In this document: positions 1-7,982 of the stretch, piece after piece
How positions within the stretch are numbered: the first letter of the stretch is position 1
Layout: every line of letters starts with the position of its first letter
Source: an uncultured Bacteroidales bacterium
GTDB lineage: Bacteria > Bacteroidota > Bacteroidia > Bacteroidales > Paludibacteraceae
Assembly (NCBI GenBank): GCA_946059305.1
Contig: CAMGMU010000017.1
Location: forward strand, 1-33,514
DNA: 33,514 bases
Direction: 5' to 3'
Made by a program: the position numbers and the translations under genes
Notes under the pieces: model-generated
Told to the model about the DNA's origin: nothing
The model's database searches: none
The model's input: the letters and a program-made list of their open reading frames with translations, nothing else

Positions 1-1124
1 TAGATAAATGCCACCACGAGGGAGATAGGAATGGTGAGGCCCACGATAAGTGCTGCACGCCAGCGACCCAAGAAGAAGAGCACTACGAGGATCACAAACA
101 GAAGTGCGTAACCAATGGATTCCTTCAGCGAATCGATGGAGTTCTGGATGTTTTCCGAAGAGTCGTAGATAACCTCCAACTTCACGTCAGCGGGGAGCGT
201 TTTCTGCAGTTTAGCCACTTCCTTGCGCACATCTTTACAGATCTGCACTGTGTTGCCGCCACTCTGCTTCGTTACGATGATTCGAGCACAGTCTTTTCCG
301 TTGGCCTTCTCATCGAGCGAGAGCTCCTTGATGGTATCCTTTACGGTAGCGATATCGCGGAGGAAAATCTGACGGCCGTCGCGGGTGGTCGTAACTACGA
401 TATTATTGATGTCATCCGACGATTGATATTCGGAGCGCACCTCCATCTGATACTGCTCTTTCTGGAGCTTCACCGTACCTGACGACATATTGAGGTTCTG
501 CGCCTGCACCATCTGACCAACCGACTCCACGGTCAAGCCGTAAGCATCAAGTTTCTGCTGATTCAGATAGATATATACATAACGGTCGGGCGCACCTGCT
601 GCGGAGATATTACCGATACCGTCAATACGGTTGAGCTGCGGGATAATCTCATCGTCAAGCATCTTCTGCAAACCAGCGTAACTTTCGTTAGCCGTAACCG
701 AATATTGGATAACCGGCATCATTGAGGTGGAAAGACGGAAGATAATCGGGCTGGAGCAACCATCTGGGAGGCGGTTCTTGCTGGCGTCCACATAGGTGCG
801 GACATCGTTGAGCACCTCATCGAGGTTCGTACCCCACTCGAACTCAAGCGTTACGGATGAGATATTATCTTTGGATTGAGAAGTCAACTCCTTGAGGTGA
901 TCCACAGAGTTGAGGCTGTTCTCCATTATCTTGGTGACATTCGATTCCACCTCGGAAGCCGAAGCACCCGGATAGGTGGTCATGACCGTCACATAAGGCG
1001 GGTCCATCTCGGGGAACTGGTCAATCGGCAGCTGCATGTAGCTGAACACACCGATGACGATCACAGCCACGAAGATGAGCGCTGTAGTAATCGGTTTTTG
1101 GACCGCTGTTTTATAAATAGCCAT
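1..1124 (-). CDS. RND multidrug efflux permease (HAE1/AcrB-like), N-terminal part
   Basis: Inner-membrane proton-driven pump subunit, cut by the left window edge; about 374 N-terminal residues are visible. The start is the ATG complement at 1122-1124 (MAIYKTAVQKPITT). A first membrane helix is followed by the typical RND porter opening: YMQLPIDQFPEMDPPYV, then PGASASEVE. The segment ends in the next helices (YALLFVILVVLFFLGRWR), which is the AcrB order of TM1, porter domain, TM2. It begins 20 bp after the stop of the membrane fusion lipoprotein, so it is the last visible gene of a tetR-tolC-MFP-RND operon. The family exports drugs, bile salts or other amphiphiles; the substrate cannot be read from this fragment. 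Nothing looks broken apart from the window edge. Confidence 0.93.
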   Translation of the reverse strand, partial: MAIYKTAVQKPITTALIFVAVIVIGVFSYMQLPIDQFPEMDPPYVTVMTTYPGASASEVESNVTKIMENSLNSVDHLKELTSQSKDNISSVTLEFEWGTNLDEVLNDVRTYVDASKNRLPDGCSSPIIFRLSTSMMPVIQYSVTANESYAGLQKMLDDEIIPQLNRIDGIGNISAAGAPDRYVYIYLNQQKLDAYGLTVESVGQMVQAQNLNMSSGTVKLQKEQYQMEVRSEYQSSDDINNIVVTTTRDGRQIFLRDIATVKDTIKELSLDEKANGKDCARIIVTKQSGGNTVQICKDVRKEVAKLQKTLPADVKLEVIYDSSENIQNSIDSLKESIGYALLFVILVVLFFLGRWRAALIVGLTIPISLVVAFI

Positions 1125-1143
1125 AGTTAAAATTGCTTAGAAA

Positions 1144-2160
1144 TTATTTGTTTTTAACATCGAGTTTAACGCCATCTATCAAGCGTGCTTCACCTTTGGT
1201 TACGAGCTCCACACCGGGCTCAATGCCTTCACCGAAGATCTCTACATCGTCGCCAAAACGCTGACCCATCTCAACGGTTACGCGGCGAGCTACACCATTA
1301 TCGTTTACGAATACATAACGGTCGTTTGCGCCAATAAGCTTGAGCACAGCGCTATAGGGAGCAGTAATAACGGCTTCCGTACCGAGAGCAAGGTTAGCGG
1401 TCACGTACATACCCGGACGAAGCAAACCGCCGTTGTTCTGCATTACGACCTTAGCTTGGAACGTATGGCTGGTAGCATCTACCGTTGGATAAACGATCTC
1501 AATCGTTGCGGGGAACTCCTTATCGGGATAAACGTCAGAGCGGAGGGTGAGCTTCATACCGGTCTTCACTTGCGGGATATACGACTCAGGGATAGCGATA
1601 AGGGCCTTGAGGCGGTCAATCTGCGTGAGCACGAGGATAGGCTGACCGCTGTAAAGCTCGCCATCTTCGTAGTTCTTAGCTGAAATAACGCCACTGAAAG
1701 GAGCGCGAACAAAGGTGTTCTTGGTGAGGAAATCGAGGTTTTCCTTCGTTTGATCAAGCTGGAGCTTGGTCTGGTCATACGTCTGCTGGCTGACGCTTCC
1801 GGTCTGGATAAGACCCTCCACGCGCTTCATCTCTACAAGCAGGTTGGAATAAACGAGCTTGGTGGTGTTATACTGCTGCTGATCCATTCTAACGAGCGAA
1901 TCGCCTTTACGCACACGCGTTCCTACTTCAGTATAAATATGTTCGATTTTACCCGTGAGAGAGGGCGCAATATTCACCGTCTCATAGCCCTGAAGATTGG
2001 AAGAGAGGGAGATTTCGCGCTGGATTTCGCGTGACTGAAGTACAGTTACTTCTACGGGTTCAGCTGCCTGCTCCTCTTCGGTTACGATAGCTGCGTCCTG
2101 CTTCTTGCAGCCCACGAGCATCATCGATGCTACGGCTGCGAATAATACCATTTTTTTCAT
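1144..2160 (-). CDS. RND efflux membrane fusion lipoprotein (AcrA/MexA-like)
   Basis: Periplasmic adaptor joining the RND pump to the outer-membrane channel. I choose the start at 2160 (MKKMVLFAAV) rather than an ATG 24 nt upstream. It gives a clean lipoprotein signal peptide with lipobox LVGC (Cys18), and AGAAAAG lies just before it. The mature protein of about 320 residues has the family order: an edge strand with NLQGYETVNIAPSLTGKIE, a lipoyl half (GTRVRKGDSLVRMD), a short helical hairpin near residues 100-140, the second lipoyl half (FVRAPFSGVIS), then the beta-barrel and membrane-proximal domains (LRPGMYV; ITAPYSAVLK). It lies 30 bp after the TolC-like gene and 20 bp before the RND gene. 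The short hairpin is usual for Bacteroidota adaptors. Confidence 0.93.
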   Translation of the reverse strand: MKKMVLFAAVASMMLVGCKKQDAAIVTEEEQAAEPVEVTVLQSREIQREISLSSNLQGYETVNIAPSLTGKIEHIYTEVGTRVRKGDSLVRMDQQQYNTTKLVYSNLLVEMKRVEGLIQTGSVSQQTYDQTKLQLDQTKENLDFLTKNTFVRAPFSGVISAKNYEDGELYSGQPILVLTQIDRLKALIAIPESYIPQVKTGMKLTLRSDVYPDKEFPATIEIVYPTVDATSHTFQAKVVMQNNGGLLRPGMYVTANLALGTEAVITAPYSAVLKLIGANDRYVFVNDNGVARRVTVEMGQRFGDDVEIFGEGIEPGVELVTKGEARLIDGVKLDVKNK

Positions 2161-2190
2161 ATCTTTTCTATAATCTGTTATCAAAATTGT

Positions 2191-3537
2191 TTATCGGATA
2201 TTGAGGAATTTCTTCAGTTCTGCTTGCGCATTCACGAGGCTCAACACGGCTTGTACATACGTAGATTGGGCCGAAATGAGGTCGTTGGATGCGTTTACGA
2301 GCTCGAGGTTGGAAGCCGAACCGTAGTTGTATTTGTTGGTCACAGACTCAAATACGCGTCCGGTCACTTCGATATTATCTTGTTCATTAAGGTAGGTTTC
2401 ATACGCATTCTGAAGATTGTAGCGGAGTTGCTGATTCTGAATGCCGAGGTTGTCGGCCGTTTCAGCAAACGTATTGCGTGCCTCTTCGAGCGCGATCTTC
2501 TTCTCTACCACGCCAGCAGCACGTTTGCCGCTCGACCAAAGGGGCATCGATAGGCTGACTGCAAAAGCGTGAGGAGGGCTCATCGAGAAGGGCTTCTCGC
2601 CGTTCAAGCAGCCGGGCTGGGAGTATTGGTAGCCAAAACCAACGGTCGGGCCGTATGCCCAAGCAGCCATGTGTACGTTCTTCTTAGCGAGATCCACGTT
2701 CTTCTCAAGGAGTTGGTAGTTGAGGTTGTTTTGAATGATGAAGTCTTCACCGAGGAGGTTCATGATGGCCTCTACTGAGAGCATGTCCTTGAGGGAAGTG
2801 GTGAGCGTGAGTTCGGTCGTTACAGGCACATCCAGCAGCACCTTGAGCGCGCTTTCGGCAAGCTGGATAGAGCGCTTGTTGGCGTTGATATTGTTGCGCA
2901 AGGTGTTTACGCGAACGCGAATTTGATCGGCAGCCGTTTGCTCAGCAGCACCTACTTCTACCGAACGAAGCGTCATCTCGTAAAGCTTGTTGATATTGTC
3001 GAGCGAAGTATTGAGCAAGCCTACGATATCCTGGAGCACGAGCACGCTGGCGTAAGAGCTGATGATATTGGCGCGGATGTCGTTTTCGCTCTGCTCAAAC
3101 TGCAGCTTCTGCATGTCGATAGCTACGTTTTGCAGCAGGGCACCTACGATAGCCTGTCCGTTGAGACCAACTGACACACTAATGGAGGTGGTGTTATCCG
3201 GCATGGTCATCTGCATGGGGCCGAAATCGAGTTTATACGGATTGAAAGCGGAGTCGCGCAAGTGCTGATAACCCCAGCTAAGGTCGGCTTGCGGCAGCAT
3301 AGCTGCTATCGTCTGCCAACGTTGTGCGTATGCTTGCTGAACGGCAATCTCCGCATTTCGGAGACTGCGGTTGGCGTTGACCGCATAATCCTGCGCCTCT
3401 TCCAGACTCAAGCTGAGCGAAGCGGGCACTTCGCGTGCCGGCATTGACTTCGTAGCGGCCATTACGTGGTCTTCTGCCTGGGCTGTACCTGCTATTGCGA
3501 GAACAGCCATGAGCAATGTTAAAATTTTCGTTTTCAT
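2191..3537 (-). CDS. TolC/OprM-family outer membrane efflux protein
   Basis: Outer-membrane channel of the tripartite pump, 448 residues. The N-terminal signal peptide ends near TAQA (residues 18-21). The mature part has two repeats of long helices rich in Asn, Gln, Ala and Leu, as in the OEP family: SLEEAQDYAVNANRSLRNAE opens the first repeat, and the C-terminal repeat holds YNYGSASNLELVNASNDL followed by a final helix ending in AELKKFLNIR. The length fits the family. The gene is second in the operon, 71 bp after the tetR stop and 30 bp before the adaptor gene. No separate promoter was found between it and tetR, so it is probably cotranscribed with the regulator. Confidence 0.93.
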   Translation of the reverse strand: MKTKILTLLMAVLAIAGTAQAEDHVMAATKSMPAREVPASLSLSLEEAQDYAVNANRSLRNAEIAVQQAYAQRWQTIAAMLPQADLSWGYQHLRDSAFNPYKLDFGPMQMTMPDNTTSISVSVGLNGQAIVGALLQNVAIDMQKLQFEQSENDIRANIISSYASVLVLQDIVGLLNTSLDNINKLYEMTLRSVEVGAAEQTAADQIRVRVNTLRNNINANKRSIQLAESALKVLLDVPVTTELTLTTSLKDMLSVEAIMNLLGEDFIIQNNLNYQLLEKNVDLAKKNVHMAAWAYGPTVGFGYQYSQPGCLNGEKPFSMSPPHAFAVSLSMPLWSSGKRAAGVVEKKIALEEARNTFAETADNLGIQNQQLRYNLQNAYETYLNEQDNIEVTGRVFESVTNKYNYGSASNLELVNASNDLISAQSTYVQAVLSLVNAQAELKKFLNIR

Positions 3538-3608
3538 CAGTTTAATGTGTATTTATTGTTCGTTATTTCTTTTTTAGGGCCATTTGAGATGAAGCCCGTG
3601 TATGCATC

Positions 3609-4217
3609 TTACTCATGTTGCTCAAGAATGGTTAGCCCTTCTGGCGAGAGGATGCCTCTGATGAGAATGGCCATCGTGTTGCTGAGATAAGAACTCAAGC
3701 TGATTTTGTTTTCTTTGAGCAGTTCGATATGCCTAACGGTATCGGCATGCATTTTGGCAAAGAGGAGGCTGGTGAGATCTACGTTGATGTCGCTCCTCAC
3801 GAGGTGGTCTTCAATGCCCACTTGCAGCGCTTGCTTGATTTTCTCGTATTGCGAAATAAAAATGCGCTTTTGATAGTCTTCAAAGAGCTGCGGATAATAC
3901 TTTTTCAAGTCGCGCAGCAGGAGAGGCACCTTCCTTACATCGCTTTTGTCTCGCGCTTGGTTGGCAGCATACCGATGCAAGCTCGCTCGGAGGTTTTCAG
4001 CATCCAGCATGAAGTTCGCAGCTTTGTCCATCTCATTTACAGCTCGGTCGAGAATGGCAGAAACGAGATCATCTTTCGTAGGGTAGTACGTGTAAAACGT
4101 TTTCTTTGACATACCCAACTTCTTGCAGATGTCGTCGATGCTCACGCTCCGGATGCCGAATTGATAAAACTCTTCGCTCGCGGTTCGCAGTATTTTTTCT
4201 TGCGTATCTATTGACAT
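3609..4217 (-). CDS. TetR/AcrR-family transcriptional regulator of the efflux operon
   Basis: DNA-binding regulator of 202 residues. The N-terminal helix-turn-helix is typical of TetR proteins: residues 8-50 read KILRTASEEFYQFGIRSVS, IDDICKKLGMSKKTFYTYY, then KDDLV. The C-terminal 150 residues are helical and should form the ligand-binding and dimer domain, which is poorly conserved in the family. It is the first gene of the efflux operon. A Bacteroidota promoter lies at 4306-4337, and a 26-bp dyad at 4345-4370 sits just upstream of the -33 box. A likely role is ligand-relieved repression of its own operon. Autoregulation is inferred from gene order and the dyad, not shown. Confidence 0.9.
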   Translation of the reverse strand: MSIDTQEKILRTASEEFYQFGIRSVSIDDICKKLGMSKKTFYTYYPTKDDLVSAILDRAVNEMDKAANFMLDAENLRASLHRYAANQARDKSDVRKVPLLLRDLKKYYPQLFEDYQKRIFISQYEKIKQALQVGIEDHLVRSDINVDLTSLLFAKMHADTVRHIELLKENKISLSSYLSNTMAILIRGILSPEGLTILEQHE

Positions 4218-4305
4218 TGTCTGGGTTGTTTATATATTATTTATAATGTGTATGAATAATTTTGCTTTCGTTATGACGAATTTGTCCATTTTTCAAAAAC
4301 GGCTG

Positions 4306-4337
4306 CAAAATTACTACATTTATTTGAATTGACCAAA
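4306..4337 (-). promoter_or_regulatory. Promoter of the tetR-tolC-MFP-RND operon
   Basis: On the minus strand TTTG (4334-4337) is followed after exactly 20 nt by TAATTTTG (4306-4313), preceded by GTAG and followed by CAGCC. This fits the Bacteroidota -33/-7 consensus. Transcription should start near 4299, giving a leader of about 80 nt before tetR. Confidence 0.8.
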
Positions 4338-4344
4338 TATTTTG

Positions 4345-4370
4345 GAAACTTTCTTCACAAAAAAAGTTTC
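4345..4370. promoter_or_regulatory. 8-bp dyad upstream of the tetR promoter, candidate operator
   Basis: GAAACTTT (4345-4352) and AAAGTTTC (4363-4370) form a perfect inverted repeat with a 10-nt centre. It starts 7 nt beyond the -33 box of the tetR operon. No U-tract follows on either strand, so it does not look like a terminator. The rest of 4218-4534 is AT-rich and holds no gene I can support. Confidence 0.35.
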
Positions 4371-4534
4371 GCAGTTACCTTAGTGCGACGATTTGCGGTA
4401 TCAAAATCCGTGCCAAAATAGTTATATCTTGCTCATTTGTGATTTTTTTAATGTAAATTGTCGTATTTTTCCTATTTTGATAGATACAGATTGCAATTTT
4501 CTGCCTTTTTGCATAACTGACATGTTACTGACAT

Positions 4535-4566
4535 AAAAAAACTGCCTGACCGCAGCCAAGCAGTTT
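4535..4566 (-). terminator. Rho-independent terminator after the beta-barrel gene
   Basis: On the minus strand AAACTGC (complement of 4560-4566) pairs with GCAGTTT (complement of 4539-4545) around a 14-nt loop, followed by a run of T. It lies about 50 bp after the stop at 4617. Confidence 0.8.
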
Positions 4567-4616
4567 GATTGTTTCCCCAGAGGAAAATCCGTATGGAGGA
4601 AAATGCTATTACGCTA

Positions 4617-5090
4617 TTAGAATTTGTAGCGCACACCTATGTTGAGACCCGTGTAGAGACCAATGCCATTAAAACCTGCATAGCCCGATCCGAAATACGC
4701 ACCAATATTCGGGCGCCAGTCAACAGAGAGCTCAAGCGGGAACCAGAAATCGTAAGCCACACCTACGTGACCAACTACACCGGCATATCCAGAATTACCA
4801 AACCAATAACCAGCACCGGCACCCACGCCAAGGAACCAATTCCACTCACCTTTCTCATCCCAAGGAATCTGGGTATTGAACGGGTTGATCCAATCATAGG
4901 TGCAAGTAGCACCAATACCCAAAAAACCGGGGAACTCAACAGCGAGGTCAATCATGTTGGCTTCACCAAGATTGTGCTGATAAGAGACCGATGCACCATA
5001 ACCGAGGTTCACACCTACAGCTCGCGGCTGTGCGCTAACGTAAGCGATGCTTACGAGGGCCAAAATGGCCACTGCAAATAATTTCTTCAT
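4617..5090 (-). CDS. Small secreted outer-membrane beta-barrel-like protein
   Basis: A 157-residue protein with the start chosen at 5090 (MKKLFAVAILALVSIAYVSA). This gives a standard signal peptide ending VSA-Q and matches the promoter at 5127-5158 with a leader of about 30 nt. An upstream in-frame ATG at 5129 would lie inside or before the promoter and is rejected. The mature part alternates hydrophobic and Gly/aromatic residues (VGVNLGYGASVSYQHN, GVGAGAGYWFG, GLNIGVRYKF) and ends in an aromatic residue, as beta-barrel proteins do. It may be a porin-like or OmpW/OmpA-barrel-like protein, but I do not recognise a specific family. It is a single-gene unit with its own promoter and terminator. 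Confidence 0.75.
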   Translation of the reverse strand: MKKLFAVAILALVSIAYVSAQPRAVGVNLGYGASVSYQHNLGEANMIDLAVEFPGFLGIGATCTYDWINPFNTQIPWDEKGEWNWFLGVGAGAGYWFGNSGYAGVVGHVGVAYDFWFPLELSVDWRPNIGAYFGSGYAGFNGIGLYTGLNIGVRYKF

Positions 5091-5126
5091 ATTATAAAAA
5101 TATTTAGTGAATGCTATTTGACGCTG

Positions 5127-5158
5127 CAAAGATACTACAATTATTTGATATATGCAAA
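5127..5158 (-). promoter_or_regulatory. Promoter of the small beta-barrel gene
   Basis: Minus strand TTTG (5155-5158), 20 nt, then TATCTTTG (5127-5134), preceded by GTAG and followed by CAGCG. The start codon at 5090 lies about 30 nt after the expected transcription start. Confidence 0.8.
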
Positions 5159-5361
5159 TCTTTTTGCATTTTTTTTAAAAAAATCTTAATTAGCAGCATT
5201 TTTATGCTAAGGTTATGCATATTTGTTATCGCTCCATCATAAAAAAAACACACAAGGAACAATCCGTATCGCTTTTTCACCAATTTGTAGGCATTTTTTC
5301 TACTGTTACCGTCCATTTATCCCCCCAGATTACCCACGTATTAATTAAGCATTGTTCGTTC

Positions 5362-5445
5362 AGCGCACGTGCATCTAGCTTACATCTAGCTTACATCTAG
5401 CTTACATGTACGTGCGCTGTAAGCTAGATGTAAGCTAGATGCACG
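5362..5445. repeat. Interspersed palindromic repeat family A, copy 1
   Basis: A perfect 27-bp inverted repeat (5368-5394 and 5419-5445) is built from the 11-mer ATCTAGCTTAC. Two units are in the left arm, a third is in the 24-nt loop, and two inverted units are in the right arm. A second, mutually exclusive 9-bp pairing exists between AGCGCACGT (5362-5370) and ACGTGCGCT (5410-5418). A close copy lies at 33193-33268. It is non-coding and has no transposase. Confidence 0.85.
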
Positions 5446-5487
5446 AAGGCTGAGTGGAGGAAGACAGGGAAAAAGTAGGGCGATTTT

Positions 5488-5691
5488 AGGTGGGTTCTAA
5501 AAATTCCCACTTAAGAAAAACTATTCATTATTGTGGGTAACAAAAATGCATTATTTGTCATCTTTTGGTTTCTTTTCGGCCCAAATCGTAAGTAAAATCA
5601 GTCACGTAGCTCGCTACGCTCCCTCTTTTACTTCCAATTTTTCCTCGAAAATAAATCCAAAATCTAAACAGCTAATTTTTAGAACCCACCT
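5488..5691 (+). repeat. MITE-like repeat family B, long copy (204 bp, 18-bp perfect terminal inverted repeats)
   Basis: The ends are exact inverted repeats of 18 bp (5488-5505 and 5674-5691), starting AGGTGGGTTC. The first 53 bp match 32217-32269 with a single mismatch; after that the sequence is unrelated to the short copies. An internal CCCAC/GTGGG pair (5506-5510 and 5533-5537) and a small CGTAGC/GCTACG hairpin lie inside. No open reading frame with a transposase motif is present, so it would be non-autonomous if mobile. Confidence 0.8.
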
Positions 5692-5753
5692 TTAAAAAGA
5701 GAGTGGTTAATTCGGGAAAACGTAAAGTGGCGAATGGGAAGAAAAGACAATAA

Positions 5754-5837
5754 AGATGGGTTCGCAAATTCGCTTTAATACGTTTACCCACAATTAATCA
5801 TTATCTTTTCGAATATGGGAATTATTAGAACCTACCT
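5754..5837 (-). repeat. Repeat family B, diverged short copy
   Basis: Read on the minus strand this 84-bp stretch aligns over its whole length with 32217-32299, with scattered substitutions. It keeps the GGGAATTATTAGAAC end, the internal TACCCACA and the CGCAAATTCGCT block. Its terminal inverted repeats are degraded (AGGTAGGTTC against AGATGGGTTC), which suggests an older copy. Together with the two other repeats it fills most of the gene-free stretch 5130-5974; the rest shows no gene. Confidence 0.75.
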
Positions 5838-5870
5838 AAAAAAAGCGCAAGCGCTCGTGAGCGCCTGCGC
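5838..5870 (-). terminator. Strong rho-independent terminator after the 563-aa lipoprotein gene
   Basis: Minus strand: GCGCAGGCGCTC pairs with GAGCGCTTGCGC (one G.U) around a 2-nt centre, followed by seven T (5838-5844). It lies about 105 bp beyond the stop at 5975 and directly abuts the diverged family B repeat. A weaker imperfect hairpin lies nearer the gene at 5932-5964. Confidence 0.8.
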
Positions 5871-5974
5871 ATGTACGAAAATAAGTTTCCAAAAGAAAGT
5901 TTTTTCTGATAAGGAAAATTAATTCCGGAAAGGGAAGACTATTTTTAGAGAAAAAAGTCTTTCCTTTAGAGGGA

Positions 5975-7666
5975 TTAGTAAATGATAATCAACTGACTGA
6001 TACGAACTTGACCGGTATTTCCGAAGACAACCGAAGTGGTGTTAGCATCAGCAGGAGCCGACCAAAGGCCATCGTATTTGGCATCCACAACGATTGAACC
6101 AACGTTGCTAGTGAGGAGGTCGGCACCATGTTTATTGGCACCCGAAGCGGGCGTATCGAAATAGATAGCCTTGATGTTGTGGGTGGAGGTGATAGTGAGC
6201 GTTGTGCTCTTGTACATGCGGAACTCATTGGTCATAATCTTCGTGCCAGACGAGGGGTTGCCGCTACCATCAAAGAGGAAGGTGTAATCGCCTAAGGTAT
6301 AGGAAGCAGTTTCCTTGATAGTCACTTCATCGTCGAGATTGAAGCAGTTGGTGGTGAAATTGATGGTATCACGCGTTCCTTCCGGAAGGTTCACGTCCGT
6401 GCCGGGGTTTTCACCAGGATTCTCACCGGTGTTGGCGCCACGTTTGATAGCCTCAATATAACCTTTGTAGAACTCCACGGTGGTGCCGTTGTAGTTCATG
6501 AGTGGGCCAACCACCGTAACGGTATCGCCTGCTACAGGGATATCCTCCACCGAGGTGAACGGCTTATTGTCGAGCCAATTGGTGTAATAGCACGTGATGG
6601 TGCTGGTGCAAGCACCAGTCGGGTCGGTAATAATGAAGTTGCAGTTGCCGTAACCTACGAGTTTATCGGCTGCCGTATTCACTTGACTGATAATACCGGT
6701 AGTGCGGTATTGCTCCATCGTGGTTACGCCAGCAGCGAGTTTCGAACCTAAATCATATACGTCAGCAAAGCTGAGGGTCGTCACTTCAATAACAACCTCT
6801 CCCTTCTCGATAGAGAGGAGGAAACCGTTGGCAAGCTCGGGAGTCGTATTGCCGTTTTTCTCATAATTCTTGAGTTGGCTTACAACCGTCACTTTGTCGC
6901 CGGGGTTGAGAATCTGGTCGGCAGAAGTGAACTTCTCGTTGTTGAGGTAGTTGATATAATAGCAACCGATAGCGCCCGTCTCGTCTTGGAGGGTGAAGTT
7001 GATATTACCGTAGCTAACGAGGTTAGCAGCCGAGGTAGCTACCGAACCAACCGTGCCACTCACCTTATAATATTCGGTAGAAGAAGCGCCTGGAGCGAGT
7101 TTGGAAGCAGCAGCAGCAGCCTCAGCACAGGTAGCCACAATAGCGCTATTCACATCGATTTCAGTAGAAATGGGGTTACCATTGAGCGAAGCCTCGCTGA
7201 TATTCTTCAATCCTGCCATAGTGTTGTAGGCGGTAAGTTCGCCCTTCAAAACAGTAGCTGCGTGGAAGTTCTCCGGATGATCCTTGAGGTTGAGCGCACT
7301 ACGAAGTGCACCAGCGGGAAGCTGAACGCATACACATTTAGCCTGATCCGTCTCAGCCACAGCATCAGCAATCACGATATTCGTAGCGATAACGGTAGTG
7401 TCTGCTGTTGCATCAGCAGAGAAGATGACTTTCTTGTCGTTGTTATGATTGCTGTACCAACCTACGATATAGCCTTTTACATAAGCGGTAGAGTTGTCTT
7501 GTTTGGCAATTGCCTGAGCAACCGTGAGGGTGTCACCCGTTACTACAGAAGTGGTGTCATTACCGCCAGGACCCGGACCGTCCGGATCTTCAGGGATGTG
7601 TTCGCAAGCAGCAAAAGCTACTGCGCCAATCAGCATCAAAGCTGAGAAAAATTTCTGAATTTTCAT
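5975..7666 (-). CDS. Large surface lipoprotein with DUF6359-like and repeated OB-like modules
   Basis: A 563-residue lipoprotein. The signal peptide ends in lipobox AFAAC (Cys21), followed by an acidic and Gly/Pro-rich linker, as in surface-exposed Bacteroidota lipoproteins. Residues of about 45-165 resemble DUF6359 (VKGYIVGWY, ATNIVIAD, LPAGALRSALNL, TVLKGELTAYN). Two related OB-like modules follow near 195-290 and 300-405, each with GYGNCNF/SYGNINF-like and CYYxNxLxNxxFTS motifs then GDxVTVV. The last 130 residues form another beta domain (TINFTTNCFNLDD, then DYTFLFDGSG). No enzyme motif was seen; a binding or adhesion role is inferred only from the architecture. It has its own promoter and terminator. 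Confidence 0.8.
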   Translation of the reverse strand: MKIQKFFSALMLIGAVAFAACEHIPEDPDGPGPGGNDTTSVVTGDTLTVAQAIAKQDNSTAYVKGYIVGWYSNHNNDKKVIFSADATADTTVIATNIVIADAVAETDQAKCVCVQLPAGALRSALNLKDHPENFHAATVLKGELTAYNTMAGLKNISEASLNGNPISTEIDVNSAIVATCAEAAAAASKLAPGASSTEYYKVSGTVGSVATSAANLVSYGNINFTLQDETGAIGCYYINYLNNEKFTSADQILNPGDKVTVVSQLKNYEKNGNTTPELANGFLLSIEKGEVVIEVTTLSFADVYDLGSKLAAGVTTMEQYRTTGIISQVNTAADKLVGYGNCNFIITDPTGACTSTITCYYTNWLDNKPFTSVEDIPVAGDTVTVVGPLMNYNGTTVEFYKGYIEAIKRGANTGENPGENPGTDVNLPEGTRDTINFTTNCFNLDDEVTIKETASYTLGDYTFLFDGSGNPSSGTKIMTNEFRMYKSTTLTITSTHNIKAIYFDTPASGANKHGADLLTSNVGSIVVDAKYDGLWSAPADANTTSVVFGNTGQVRISQLIIIY

Positions 7667-7763
7667 ACGTAAAATTTATTTATTAATTTAAACGAAACAC
7701 CGAGGTATGAAACGGATAGAGAGGGATTCAGCGAAAGACACGCACATTGCCCCAAATTCTTTG

Positions 7764-7794
7764 CAAAGGTACACTTTTCTATTCAATTGAGCAA
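7764..7794 (-). promoter_or_regulatory. Promoter of the 563-aa lipoprotein gene
   Basis: Minus strand TTG (7792-7794), 20 nt, then TACCTTTG (7764-7771) followed by CAAAG. The expected leader is about 90 nt. It is divergent from the infC promoter at 7841-7872, with about 46 bp between the two -33 boxes. Confidence 0.75.
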
Positions 7795-7840
7795 GAAAAT
7801 TGAAAAAATGCAGGTTTTTTTATGCTTTTTTGCTAAAAAA

Positions 7841-7872
7841 TTTGGCCAATTCAGAAAAAAGCAGTAATTTTG
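7841..7872 (+). promoter_or_regulatory. Promoter of the infC-rpmI-rplT operon
   Basis: TTTG (7841-7844), 20 nt, then TAATTTTG (7865-7872), preceded by GCAG. Transcription should start near 7879. That leaves a leader of about 100 nt before the proposed ATA start at 7983, and places the ATG at 7884 almost at the 5' end. Confidence 0.8.
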
Positions 7873-7886
7873 TCGGCTGAAATGTG

Positions 7887-7911
7887 AAAAGGGCGAATTG
7901 TGCCCGTTTTT
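7887..7911 (+). promoter_or_regulatory. Terminator-like hairpin in the infC leader, candidate attenuator
   Basis: AAAAGGGC (7887-7894) can pair with GCCC-G-TTTT (7902-7910, one bulged G) around a 7-nt loop, and T residues continue to 7911. It lies in the transcribed leader between the promoter and the AGGAGG at 7968-7973. The core is only 4 G-C pairs, so it may be a weak or regulated terminator. Confidence 0.35.
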
Positions 7912-7982
7912 ATATTTCCGGTCGGGGCTCCGCGAAAGCTCTCAATTATTTAATATCAACCCAATATAGGAGGAAACAAGCT

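Noticed and set aside
5362..5445. Possible CRISPR array
   Set aside because: The 11-bp units are contiguous and inverted, with no unique spacers and no cas genes nearby.
7884..7982. N-terminal extension of IF3 from the ATG at 7884
   Set aside because: It lies about 5 nt from the expected transcript start, spans the leader hairpin and the AGGAGG, and encodes residues unlike IF3.
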